Shown: in pieces, positions 37,681 through 50,139 of the stretch | Position numbering within the stretch: the first letter of the stretch is position 1 | Layout of the letters: every line of letters begins with the position of its first letter | From: Tipula vernalis | Lineage: Eukaryota > Arthropoda > Insecta > Diptera > Tipulidae | Length of the DNA stretch: 64,000 bases | Direction of reading: 5' to 3' | NCBI GenBank assembly: GCA_958295665.1 | Contig: OY282560.1 | Coordinates: 94,588,311 to 94,652,310 of the forward strand | Made by a program: the position numbers and the translations under genes | Notes under the pieces: model-generated | What the model was told of the DNA's origin: nothing | Databases searched by the model: none | The model's input: only the letters and a program-made list of their open reading frames with translations

Positions 37681-37886
37681 ATGTCTTATATTTACATATC
37701 TGCCAAGTAAATGTCTTATGTATACATATGAATACATATATGCCAAGTAAATACATATCTCTATAATGTCACATTCAAATTGAAGTGATTTCGATATCGA
37801 TTATTTCATGATAGGTATTTTCGACGCTATCGAAACACTCGATATTATCGAAAAAAAACGCTATCGAAAATTTCATAATAGGGCCC

Positions 37887-38481
37887 CAGTTTCTAAACTC
37901 ACTTCTCGTTGTTCAGATGATTCAGACGAACGGGTCTCAGCGACATGTACTCGAAGATTTTCCAGCCTTAATGCTCGTTGCTCGTCTGATTCTGAGGCTC
38001 GTAATGCTCTTTTCTTCCGTGCTTGAGGTGTAGATCGGCCAATTGCTTGTCACTTTGGAGACATAATTGTACGGGAACGACGTGAAAATTGCGTTTGAAT
38101 TTATTAGATGTCAATCAGCAATCCGAATCTCACAATTGGATCCAATCCAATTGAACCGGCTGTTCACACACGGATGGAAATGTTAATATTGACGGTGATC
38201 ACCACATTCGATGATCTTCGTGAATTCACTGAATAAAGAATGAATAAAATCAGCTCACGGAAACTACGAAAACTCAATTCGATTGAATTATTTATCTATA
38301 TTATTAATTTAACTCACAATGAAATGCACAAAACTATTCGAAAAACGCTCCCAAATATAAAAATACGCACAATATTGTCTGTTCAATGTGAGCCGGACAT
38401 GAACTTGGACATGAATTTCACAATTTACATAAATTCTTATGTCACCCACAACTCGAAACGTCATCATTCCTTCGCTGTTTT
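37887..38481. other. Helitron 5' end region and AT-rich flank
   Basis: 37887-38064 is the start of the Helitron gene (minus strand). 38065-38481 is probable Helitron 5' untranslated and terminal sequence with no ORF. The boundary with BEL sequence is at about 38482, where AGAAGAGCTAAACGTGG starts. Confidence 0.5.
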
Positions 38482-39302
38482 CGCCTAGAAGAGCTAAACG
38501 TGGATTTAAAGCCACCAATTTAGCCTTAGCGTTATTATCAGTTTGTACCATACTAGGTTTGACGCATGATACCACTAACATACACCCCTTCGACCATCCA
38601 TATTAGGCATACATTTTGAGGAAATGGGAACTTTAGAAGCCGTCGCCATGAAATGGAAACTTGCAATATTTTACAAATTGACCGACTATTGGACAGAAGT
38701 AGAAAACGGCAAGCAAGCCGCTTGTGGAGATCTGCAAGGATTCAACTGCAACACTACCCTACAACATTTGCAATTGCGACTCAACAACCTTATAACAAAA
38801 AACAAGCTATTAGAAGATAGCAATAAGGAGCGCAAGCGATCCAAGCGAAGACCTGGAGATACGCTAGGGATTGCGTTGGGCGATATATTTGGAATCTTGT
38901 CGCAACGTGATGCTGCTCAATACGAATCCCAGTTTGAGATGATCAACAACAACGAAAATCATCTAATGAAATTAATACAGAATCAAACATCGATAATAGA
39001 CAACACGGTAAAATTGATAAAGCATAATTCCAACCTCACCGCGATGTCCATAAACAACCTATTACAAGAGCAGAGGCGATTAAGGCTATTTGAGACAAAT
39101 CTGCAACAGCCCAAGGAAATCCCAACATTGAGCATATGCTGTTTGACTTTTTAGAACGGTGATTCCAGTCTTTAGAAGCTATGGGTAAAAACAAGCCTGT
39201 AACAATCAATACCACATCAACCCGTCGCACAACCACTCAAACGTGTAAATATCGCAACAACTTCAACACGCTGTGTGGTACCCAATTGTAACGGAAAATA
39301 AA
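38482..39302 (+). mobile_element. Rearranged BEL/Pao fragment: env-like piece joined to gag
   Basis: 38482-39039 matches the env-like region 11205-11787 of the BEL element (same furin-type basic site and coiled-coil part). After a short unmatched link, 39074-39302 matches gag at 7258-7470. Env is therefore followed by gag, the reverse of element order. The result is an open frame at 38624-39154 that crosses the joint, which is accidental. The gag end is the same 90-bp piece that starts IAP block 2, so this is the older context from which block 1 was copied, or the two share an ancestor. Confidence 0.85.
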
Positions 39303-39861
39303 GAAAAATTCTAGACAGTTGGATTAGAATTTACACATATATTGTACTGGTTGTTGAAATATCTCGTGTCCGGTTGAATAGCTTTGTTCGTAATGAATTT
39401 GTTGTTTTATCGATTATCCAAGTTGAAGGTGCAGGTCCAAAAATTCATTTGTGGTATATCTCGTGTCCAATTTAAGTTAAGCGTCAATAATAATAGAAGC
39501 GGATTTCACGAATCCAATTTATTCCGATATATAAAGATACAAATTCACGGTTTCCTTTGTATTTTATCACTTCTTTATTCACCTTATTCACAAAACGAAT
39601 TTTCTAGAATATCTTTCTAGCAGTTTCTAGCTATCTAACATTTTGCACTAAAATTCTATAAAACGTTTGTATCGTGAAACTAATTTCATTTATTAGCAAT
39701 CTGGCCACCTTACATTTAATTTATTGATCATATATTTGATCGGCATAACCGTTAGTCGACTAATACTTTGAAGTTGAATTCGCAATAACATAAAACAGGT
39801 TTCATTTGTAATTTTCTGGCAGTTGTGTGGAGTATTTTAAAAATTGTTAACCATATTAACG

Positions 39862-41092
39862 ATGAATTTTGAAGCACAAAGACTTATAACTTTTTACCTA
39901 AAGAAAAATTTCACCTTCGTGGAGAAAAACATTCTATCCACGAAAGGTTTTTATATAGCAGAAAAACGACTAAAGTGTTATAAATGTGAGGCATCATACG
40001 AAATTGGACGCAACAGCGTAGTAAGTTGAATATTGTGTGCCTTTTATATTTTGATTTGGAGTGCAAAGTTGTAATATTTTCCAGGAAGAGGTTAGTGCGC
40101 ATCAGTGTCCAATTTCATTAGTAAATTTTCCTCCCAACGTTAGTATACCGTCACCTTACATCGAAACAGGAGGAGGAACTAATGTGCAAAATGATTTGAA
40201 TTACGAGGAATATCGTTACGCGACTTTTGCAAATTGGTGCATGGTGAGTGTATATATATGTATATAAATGTATAGCTTGTGATGTTTATTAATTTGTCAA
40301 ATTTATTATTTTATATAACGTTAAAAGTCCTCCTTAATTAATATCAGCGTACAACAATTAGTTGAAGAGGGATTTTATTATGGAAACAAGCCGCAAATGT
40401 TAAAATGTTTTTATTGTAAGACTACTGTACAAGCAACGCTTAGACCAAATCATGCGATTAATGAACATAAAACAAATAGAAAATGCATACAAAAAAAATT
40501 TGGTTTGCGAACTCGGGTTAATAACATATGTAATAATCGTCTCCTCCCAAAAAAACAATCACAAGTGCAAACAAATGCTGAACAAGAAGCCGGACCATCG
40601 ATAGTGTGCACCACATGTAATTCACCGGTGATTGATTCGCCGGTAGTAAATCAAACCGTTCAGCGAGCATTTAACCAGTTTTTAAGTGATCCGGAGACGG
40701 GTGCATTATACACGAAAGTATTAAATTTAGGATTTGATCGACACTTGGTAAATACAGTGGTTAAGCGGCGGCTACAGTTTGAGGGCACATTTGCAAATAT
40801 TGAAGAATTGATTGAGTTGTGCTTTGGATTTACAGTAAGTTTTTCATTTTTAAACAAACAACTATATGCCATTTGACTTAATTTCATATAGGCAAATCAA
40901 CAACGGTTGGCCCATACAACTTCTCAAGAAATGGAGCGAGAAATACGTTGCAAAATCTGCATGAATGAAAAAGTCAATGTATTATTTAAACCATGTCATC
41001 ATGTTGTGGCGTGCATGGATTGCGGCCAAAACGTTACGTCATGTCCAATTTGCTGCCAAAATATAGTCCAATGCAAAAAAATTTACTTTTAA
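39862..41092 (+). CDS. Inhibitor of apoptosis protein, BIR-BIR-UBA-RING (copy 2)
   Basis: Exons 39862-40020, 40085-40243, 40328-40834 and 40892-41092, all phase 0, 341 aa. Splice sites and domain layout are the same as copy 1, including all BIR and RING ligands and the odd H-x-C spacing in BIR1. I see five residue differences from copy 1: K9I, D43E, E219A, an I-P to T-S change at 285-286, and A304V. None falls on a zinc ligand. Both copies stay fully open, which suggests either very recent duplication or selection. The role is inferred from the family: blocking caspases and acting as a RING E3 ligase. Whether each copy is transcribed cannot be judged from sequence. Confidence 0.85.
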
Positions 41093-41188
41093 AATTTGCT
41101 CTAGACATAATCTTAGGATAAATAATTCATTTTTTTTTTTTGTTCACTAATTAGTAATTTTTTTTGTAAATTTACCAAATTTTTATTC

Positions 41189-41194
41189 AATAAA
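41189..41194 (+). promoter_or_regulatory. Candidate poly(A) signal of IAP copy 2
   Basis: AATAAA about 100 bp past the stop codon, at the same offset as in copy 1. Confidence 0.6.
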
Positions 41195-42030
41195 GCTTAA
41201 ATTGTTTTTAAAACTTTGCTGTTGTTCGGACCATGAACGTTTTTGAAATTTCTAGCTAAGTGTAATCTAAATGCGTTTAGTTGACTTGAATTCCAAAATT
41301 GGCAATGGTATCAGTGTATCGAGTCAAACGGTAAAACATAGAAGTATTGACAAGAACCATTAAGATACGGCTCCAATGAAGGTCGAAATGTTACGATAGT
41401 GGTTAGTTGAAAGTTTTGATTAATTTCCGGGTGACGGATAAAATATGAATGCGTAAAATATACGCTGGAATGAATTAATCCATCTCAAGAGAACATTTGA
41501 GTAGTCTTTATAGCTGTGGCTGTTTCAACGTTTTTTAAATTAGATTCTCGCTTAGTACGGAAAATATTCATGTCTTTTGATCTTTGAGAAGGTCTTTTAT
41601 ATATTAAGCAAATATCGGATAATATGGAATAAGAAACTACTACTACAAATTCTGCGCACTTATTCATTCAGCAGCTCATAAAGAATCTTAACATATTCTG
41701 TTACGCTCTTTTCGATCCGCATCAACATTTTGATCATGAATTCCTCTATCGAAAGATTGTAAATGGGCTCACATAAAGTAAGCTGATTTCGGCTTACTTT
41801 GAGGTTAGTTTTTTGATTCGAGTAATCATTTTCGTTTTAGCTAATTTTTGAATCAAATGTTGATTTATTTTTTGGCAAATTATTTTGTTGGGGTGACAAT
41901 AAAATTTATTGAACTTTTATTATTTTATAACATTGATTTATGAATTATTGATCCAATTTTTTTGATTAAGATTGGCTTCAGCTTGGTAAGCATTATGATG
42001 AAATTGATACAATCGCACGCTTCACTTATC

Positions 42031-42641
<611 letters not shown>

Positions 42642-42657
<16 letters not shown>

Positions 42658-44279
42658 CCTCCCGGGGGTGAAGAAAGGGCGTCCTCGTCCTTAGTTTTAA
42701 TGCCCAATTTTGTCAGTATATCCGAATAATGCGATTGGCTATTTTCGTTTGTTGTAGTTGAATATGGTTCTGTTACATCTTTGATTTCCACATTTGTGAC
42801 TCGTTGACGTGTGTTGATGCAGATGTAGGTGACTAATATTATTATACCGATTGATGATAGGGATATTCCTCCTGATAAGGACCATATCCAATATTGATGG
42901 TCTGTTTGTTTCGTGTATATTTTCGCTATTTGTTTTCTATTTTGCAGGTTTTGTTGTTCAATGAGATCGATGTTGACAGTTTTAACCAGTTGTCGAGTTG
43001 CTTGAAGGTTATGTAATGCTCCTTGTATTTCCTGTGATTCGCTTTTTATTTCGAATGATTGGAATTTCTTATCTTTCAAGATTATTGTACAATTCCAGAA
43101 TGTTATTAGGAAATTGCCTGTTAACGTGCGATTGTTTGGTCCACAATCCGATGACAATATCTCATCTTTTGCATTGTCTATTAGGAGTTTATCTTCCGTG
43201 ATGAAATGTATAGTTGTTTCATTTTTCGTCGTCACGTTGCATAGACTTTTTGTTCCCATCACTAGAGGTTTGATGCAGTCGTCCTCGAATCCCTTGATTT
43301 CTGTGTGTTTCTGGACGAAGTTCCTATGATTTGTTGTTGTAAATAACTCCCGATTTGTTTTTATCAGGTGTTGAGGGTATTCTTTAATTACTGTGTCGTT
43401 GATTGTTAGTGGTATGACCAATACTGCTACCGATGTTTCGTTTTCCAATTTTGGCACTTCTAATATGAACAGGAGTGTTTCTTCGTTTGCTGCTATTTTT
43501 GGTACTACATATTGCAATGCTTCTTCGGGTAGTGTGATCTTGACACCTTGCGTGATCATTAGATTCTTTATTATCATTAGTTCTTTTAATGACAGAATTT
43601 TGTTGCTTGGCAATCCAACCTTCGTTCTGATGATAGCATCTTGGATATCCTCTAGTATAGCGTTGATTGTGTCGATATTGATGATCGTCGTAATCATTTC
43701 CATTTCAGTGATGATTATTTTGTTAGCCATGTTGGTATTTGTCATTGCTCTGTTTACGGTATCTGTCACCATTTGTATTCTCTCGTTTATCTGTTTATTT
43801 ATTCGGAACTGTTCATTATTATTCTCTATTAATTCGTTTGCTGTTGTTGTCAGAATTCTCAAGTCTGTCGCATCTGGACTCCCAGCAAGCCATTTCCATG
43901 CTGTGCCCAATGTATCCCAACGTTTTTGTCTATTTCGTTTTAAAGGTTTTATTTGTTGCAAGTTATTATCTAATTTTTTACATTTCTCTTTTACAATATT
44001 ATATAATTCTAATTTATCGTCCTTACTATCTAATTTGTTAGAAATAAATGTATTGATTGATTCTACTGTTAACTGTAAACTAGTTAGATTGATCGGGTGT
44101 AGAATTTTTACATTTCCCACTTGTATTTTACATTTGTTTGTTTTTATTAATAACAAGGGGTTTTCGTTTAAGTTTCTAATTTCTAATTTTTGAGCATTGT
44201 TGTATTGAAAAACTAAAATTAATATTGCTACTTGATATATAGAGAGATATTGAGATATTAAATATATTTTCTTATACAT
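42642..44279 (-). CDS. env: Errantivirus envelope glycoprotein (F-like), open frame
   Basis: 545 codons with a genuine ATG at 44279 and no interruption. An N-terminal hydrophobic stretch (about residues 15-26) could be a signal peptide. A furin-type basic site (RQKR before W) lies near residue 119, followed by a likely fusion region and long helical heptad-type segments (about 140-215). Several N-x-S/T sites are present. A membrane span is at about residues 465-490 (ISLSSIGIIILVTYI), with a cytoplasmic tail of about 55 residues. Such Env proteins, related to baculovirus F proteins, mediate membrane fusion in gypsy-type insect elements. That env is open while gag and pol each carry a stop is notable. 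Whether it is expressed is unknown. Confidence 0.9.
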
Positions 44280-44390
44280 TTTTTTTTTTTATTTTTATTT
44301 TTTTTTTTAAATTATATACACAACAATAAATTTAAAATTTTAAATGGTTGGATAAAAGTAGAGTTTTCCTGAAACGGTAAAAATTAATTT

Positions 44391-47300
44391 TTAATTATTT
44401 TTTATTCTTTTTATTTTATTCTTATTTCTCTTTATATTCCTTTGGGTTTTAAATGTCTTAAAGGCTATATTTGTTATGTTATGTTTAACCCCTCTAGGTT
44501 GCATTTTTGTTCGAATATTTGGTTTGAGGAACACTGTTTGGTTTTCTACCAGTGTTGGTGGTTCCTCTTTTTTATCATTTTGTTTTTTCATTTTACTTGT
44601 CGCTATTTGTAAGTTGTTGCTTACGTTCTGGAATATGTTTGCAGCTTGTGCATGAATCTCCTGAGGATTTACTATGTTATTTTGATTAAATATTACCTCG
44701 TTCGGCGTGAAGCCGGTGGCTGAATGTACCGTATTATTGTACAACGCGACAGATAATTCCATAGCCGTTAAGGTGCTAGAGTTTGGGATTTTGTGTTTGT
44801 TTGTATTGAAAATTTCAATAATCGTTGAATGGGTTTTCTCTACTTGACCGTTAGATTCAGAAGATGAAGCATATTCTAACCTAACATTTAAGTTATTTAG
44901 ATACTCTTTGAATTGTGCCGATTGAAACGTGGTTTCATGGTCTGATATGATGGAATTTGGAATTCCGCAAAGTGTGAAATATTTTGTTAGAGCATTTGTC
45001 ACATCTATGACGTTTTTGGTGTTAATATTTATCATCTGTAAATATTTTGAAAAAGCATCAATTATTGATAGGAAGTTTACATTATTGATGGAGAATATAT
45101 CAATGTGTACCCTCTCCAGTGGTTTTGTTGTAATCGGCCTTGGAGATATTTTGATGTTATAGGGTTTTCGGTCGTATTTAAGCATATTACAGGTGTTACA
45201 TGCATTTATGTGGCTCTTGATCCTACTGGTCATTTTTGGGAAGAAGTATGACCTTTTTATTTGATTTTCCACTTCTTTGATCCCCCTATGGGCTCTTTCA
45301 TGTTACTTATTGATAATAGCACTCTGCCTATTTTCATTGATTATGTCTTCGACCATTTTGGTGACGAAGACGAAGTGTCCAGTTTGGGAAAAATTTTCCC
45401 TAAAGCTTTCTTGTATTACTCCGTATAATGTTTCAGGGGCTAGTATTGCCGTTTGTTTACCATTGTGGAAATTTTTTAGGTAATTTGTAATATCCGCCTT
45501 CATGAAATTTTCTTTTGCAATTATTATTCTGTTATAGTTTGGGAATATTTCTTCTGTGATTGTGGTGTCGAGTGTAGTAGAAAGCCTGAATATCAATTGG
45601 TTTCTATAGTAATTTATTGGGCGGTCAGTGAAATGTATATAGTAGTCGTCTGAGGTGTTAGCTGAATGGATTGTGTTCAGTTCGCTAGAGTCGTTTGGTT
45701 GTTCTACTATGGTACTTGCTGATTCACGTGGAGTGATTGCAGGTACTTCGTTATTATTTATTTCTTCTGCGGTGGGCATTCTGCTTAGCGCGTCTGCTAC
45801 CACGTTTGCTTTTCCCTCTTTATACACTACGTCATAATCGTAGTTCTCTAACTCTAGTCTCCACCTTAAAATTTTTGAGTTCTTTTCGGATGACTTTATG
45901 AACGTGAGTGGTTTGTGATCCGTTATTAATGTAAATCTGTTACCGTACAGGTATGGCTGGTATTTCTTTACAGCCCAGATTATAGCAAGTGCTTCTTTCT
46001 CGTACGTCGCATAATTGATTTCTGTTTTGTTTAACGTTCTTGATGCGAAGGCTATTGGTTTTTCGATACCATTTTGGGTTTGTGACAAAACTGCTCCCAG
46101 TGCGTAATCCGACGCGTCGGTAGTTAGTGTAAAAGGTTTCGCGAAGTCTGGGTGTGTCAATATTTGGTCCGTCGCGATTATTTGCTTAAGTGTCTCGAAG
46201 GATTTGATGTATTCCTGATCTGTGAGATTTAGCGGTACGTCCTTTTTTAAGAATTTTGTCATGTTTTTGGTTATCTTTGAGTAGTCCTTGATAAACCGTC
46301 TATAATATCCAGACAGTCCGAGGAATTGTTTGATTTGTTTTGTCGTCTTTGGTAGCGGCCATTCTAAAATTGTTTGGACTTTATCCTTGTTAGGTTTTAC
46401 CCCATTTTGAGTAACGGGTCCTAAAAACTCCGTCTCCTTTTTTAAAAATTCACATTTATCTAGTTGAATTTTTAAGTTAAACTGTGAAAGTCTCCTCAAG
46501 ATCGTATCGAGGTTCTTTATGTGGGTGTTTAAGTTTTCTCCCACTATGATGATGTCGTCTAAATAGACATGACATATTTTACCAATTAAGCCATGTAAAA
46601 CATTATTCATAGCTCTTTGGAATGTCGCTGGTGCATTTTTTAGGCCGAATGGCATTCGACAAAATTCGAAATGCCCTTTGTCGGATGAAAATGCTGTTTT
46701 CTCTTGCGACTGAATATCCATTGGTATCTGGTGGAATCCAGATTTCAGGTCAAGGGTGGTGAAATATACCGATTTTCCCAAGTTGTCCAATATCTCCTCA
46801 ATTTGAGGAATAGGGAACTTGTCATTTACTGTCTTCTCGTTAAGTTTCCTGTAGTCAATAACGACTCTTACTTTACGTATACCAGATGCGTCTTCTTTCT
46901 TCGGGACAACCCAGATGGGTGAGGAATAAGGGCTACTTGAATTTTTTATTATTCCGCTGTCGAGCATTTCTTGTATTTGATTTTCGACGTCGGTTTTAAA
47001 TTTGTGTGGATATCTATAGGTTTTGGTATAGATTGGGTTTTCGTCCACCGTTTGAATTTTATGTTTAACGATTGACGTTGCTGACAGTTTTTCATCTAAG
47101 CGTAACAGAACTGCTTGATCTTTATGAATAAGGTCAATGAGAGTTGTTGTCTCTAGTTCGCTCAGATGACTTGTTCTTATTAAGCTTTTGATTTCCTCCC
47201 TGCTAAGGCAAGAGTTTCCAGAGATAGGTATTGGGTTTAGTGTTTCGAAATTATTGCATTTTAGTTTTAATTTTGGTAATAATTTTGGTGGTTCTGGCTC

Positions 47301-47756
47301 ATTAGTAAGGATATTAACGGCCGTTTTGTTTTGCCTAGCTCTATATAGTCCTGGTTTGATCAATATTTTGTCATCTAGTTTATTGAAATCTGAAACTAGC
47401 CAATCACCGTTTTGTTGGGTGTCAAATGTGACTGTGTGATTGTAGAAGTTATCATTTGGATAATATTTATAGAATTTAAATATTTTGTCTTTGAACAAAA
47501 TTGTATTCGTTTCGTAATTTATTTTGGCGTTTGTTTCCGCCATATATTGTGATCCCAGGATTCCATCAAAAAATTTGTGGAACTGGAGTTCATAGTATGT
47601 TTGAGGTGGTAAATTTTTGTCTATTAAATTTATTTGGCCTTTTTTTCTTAATTTTTGAATGCCTAGAATGTTTTTTACCGAAGTGTTTTCGGATTTTAGG
47701 GACCGTTTAGGTAAAATATTGGGCTTTATAATATTTTTATTGGCGCCCGTATCCAA
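44391..47756 (-). pseudogene. pol: Errantivirus pol (protease, RT, RNase H, integrase), one stop
   Basis: The frame is open upstream past the gag stop, so it is probably reached by a -1 frameshift. Protease has LLLDTGANKNII at its start. RT has RVVIDYRKLNEKT and the catalytic HVYLDDIIIVG (about 46575). RNase H has TLTTDASDYALGAVLSQ, YEKEALAIIWAVKKY and TDHKPL. A TAA at 45305-45303 falls just before the integrase zinc finger (HERAHRG), and the same frame then continues to 44391. The integrase core has VHIDIFSINN, SDHETTFQSAQF and ESNGQVEKTHSTI, so D, D and E are kept. Only this one stop separates the protein from full length. Confidence 0.92.
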
Positions 47757-47815
47757 TAGAAGGGTTATAATTTGGTTTGTGCGTTTGTTGCGGCACTTAA
47801 GGTATGGTAGGAAGT

Positions 47816-48859
47816 TTAATCCTCTGTGTCTGAGTCCAGATCTGCTTGAAAATTTTCACAATTTATTTCGTTTTCGGGTAGAGGATCTTCGGATTTTATA
47901 TTTGAGATTTCGGAATCGGAGTTTCCGTCCGACAGGATTTCATTGTTATTTATCATTCTTCTGATGTTCGACTGTCTGGTCCTCAATGAAGGATCCACGT
48001 CCATCGGGGTTGGTGTATCTTTTGGTTTCCAATGATTCTGCTTTGAATTGGCAGCACTGTTAAACATTTTCGGTTTTTCGAATGCATTTGGAATATTAGG
48101 CTTGGTTTGAGTTACATATTGTTTCCTCGAATTATTAGATATAATTTCATTCGAGTTAAACTTGCAGAGGAAAGCGTAAGCTTCCTCTATATCTTTGGGT
48201 CTTGCTGCTTGGGCATACCCGAAATATGGCTTCTTTAAGCCTGATAAGAAAGCTGCCAAGGCATCTTCATCAATGAATGTACAGATGGCTTGCCATGATT
48301 TGTTGTAGATTTCTTTTTGTTTCGCCAACGTCTTAATGTTTTGTACGATTTCTTTTGTTTTATTATAGAAATTATGTATTGACGTGGTTTCAGTCTGTTT
48401 ATTTGCCCAAAGTTGGGACTTATAATATGACAGTTCTTGCTTGTCCCTTAGGGTATCAAGAAGAATCTGTTTTACTTCCGTGAAGGATTCTGGGTCACCC
48501 GCTAGACAAATTATGTCTCTCGCTTTGCCCTCTATTTTGTTTTTTACAGCTCTCCAGTACATTCTGAGTTGTTCTGGTTGGACTAACGGCTCGAACATCA
48601 TTAATGTCTCCTCCGCCGTTCTAAGCCACGCTGTAACTTGCTTTTTGTTCCCGTCGAATGTAGGTATCGACTTTATCGGGTCCGGGGTTCGGAAAAGATC
48701 GACAACTGGTTGGTTGACTCTGATTTCTTCCTTGGGTGGTGGGACCTCCACCTTTTGTCCGAGATACCTCAATATCTCGTCCTGTTCATTTTATTTTTGA
48801 ACTAAGTGGTTTAATTGTGCCGTTATTGCGGCTAATTGGTCGTTTAGTTCTTCCGTCAT
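47816..48859 (-). pseudogene. gag: Errantivirus gag, one in-frame stop
   Basis: The ATG at 48859 opens a frame that meets TAA at 48793-48791 (codon 23) and is then open for more than 320 codons to 47816. The capsid region (FDGNKKQVTAWLRTAEETL, about residues 60-90) and the helical central part are like errantivirus Gag. No CCHC zinc knuckle is visible, as is usual for this group. The C-terminus is acidic. Gag forms the particle shell. Pol follows in the -1 frame and overlaps the gag end. Confidence 0.85.
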
Positions 48860-49597
48860 TTCTTGGCGGGTTTCTACAAATATTGCTTCTATATTTCTGT
48901 TAGCAATAAATGTATCTATGTTTTTCTTCCCCTTTATAGAACTCGTCTTGTTCGAATTACTATAACTTGCTAAATTATTTCAATTTAATGCAATTAGGGT
49001 TAGGTTTATCGTTTTTTCTCGCACCTATCTCGTAGTATGCGATGGTAACGTACACCAGGTTTATTTACTATGATTTCTTAGCTATGTGTGCCTATCTTGT
49101 AGTGCACGTGATTGTATTCACAACCAAAGTTAGTGTTTCTAGAGAAAAAAATTTTAGATTTTTTTTCGCGTCTATCTTGTAGTGCGCGGATTAAGCTTAT
49201 TGGTAAAGTTTTTGGTTTAAATTTAAATTAGGGTTTTAGTTTTGGTCATACCTATCTAGTAGTATATGCCATAAACAATTTTTTAAAATTGCACCAAAAT
49301 TTTCGAAAAGAAAAAAAATTTAATTTTTAAACAAAAAAAAATCTTACCTTACTTTTACAGTCGATGGAAGCTGGTTCAAGGTCAGTTGCGGTGAAAAGTG
49401 GCGGAACCTCGAGTCTGCTAACGCTATACGCTTCAGTTAGAGATGCTTCACTTATATGTCACGAATTATTATAGATTTTTCACTAAACTTTCGTTAAAAA
49501 CTGTTAATTTTTAAAATAAGTGTCACGGATTCTCTTAAAAATAAGTTTTTATTCACTTATTATTTGCACTTTTTACTTTTACACTGCTTCACTTTAA
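48860..49597 (-). other. Errantivirus 5' leader
   Basis: Non-coding leader between the primer-binding site and gag. On the plus strand it holds five imperfect repeats of a TATCTTGTAGTGCG-like motif (about 49025, 49090, 49170, 49250 and nearby). This could be an insulator-like or splice/packaging region, but no function can be shown. Confidence 0.5.
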
Positions 49598-49613
49598 CAC
49601 TGCGGCTGCGCCA
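49598..49613 (-). promoter_or_regulatory. Primer-binding site next to the 5' LTR
   Basis: Directly after the LTR the minus strand reads TGGCGCAGCCGCAGTG. The first eight bases equal the tRNA-Ser-type primer site that I know from the 17.6/297 errantivirus group (TGGCGCAG). The later bases diverge. Confidence 0.7.
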
Positions 49614-50028
<415 letters not shown>

Positions 50029-50139
50029 TGTTGTAAAATTTTTTTTAATGCCAATTTGTACCAAAGAACGCTTGTAATATTTTTTCGTCTGGACAAAAGT
50101 AGTAAGATTTTTAAATAAACACAAACGGCTTATTATTCT

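Larger units (their letters stand above)
35137..37886. mobile_element. 2.75-kb TIR element with GGGCCC termini, inserted in the Helitron
   Basis: Inverted termini: GGGCCCTATTATGAA from 35137 and its near reverse complement ending at 37886, followed inward by CGATAG-rich sequence on both sides. The flanks give a 3-bp duplication CAG (35134-35136 and 37887-37889). Both flanks are Helitron N-terminal coding sequence. Inside are a deleted mariner-type transposase relic and a two-sided array of about 107-bp repeats. GGGCCC ends with a 3-bp duplication are compatible with PIF/Harbinger, but no Harbinger gene is present, so the family is open. Confidence 0.75.
31150..38064 (-). mobile_element. Classical Helitron, degenerate, split by a TIR element
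   Basis: A minus-strand Rep/helicase gene starts at an ATG at 38064 with repeated SESDEQRA-like heptads. It is interrupted from 37886 to 35137 by a younger element, resumes at about 35130, and ends with the helicase C-terminus at about 31150. It lacks the endonuclease seen in the Helentron at 16 kb, so two rolling-circle lineages are present. Many stops (including one at codon 5) and frameshifts show inactivity. The terminal TC and CTRR signals were not located with confidence. Confidence 0.85.
39208..42030 (+). repeat. IAP-bearing segmental duplication, copy 2
   Basis: Near-identical to 21994-24770, with a constant coordinate offset of 17199 through the gene. Right of about 41870 the copies differ by an insertion/deletion of about 80 bp and then match again until about 42030. 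Confidence 0.9.

Noticed and set aside
38624..39154. 176-codon frame as a real gene
   Set aside because: It crosses a junction between BEL env and BEL gag sequences in the wrong order; an accidental fusion frame.
43393..44193. 266-codon plus-strand frame
   Set aside because: It is the antisense shadow of the errantivirus env and has no start context or similarity of its own.
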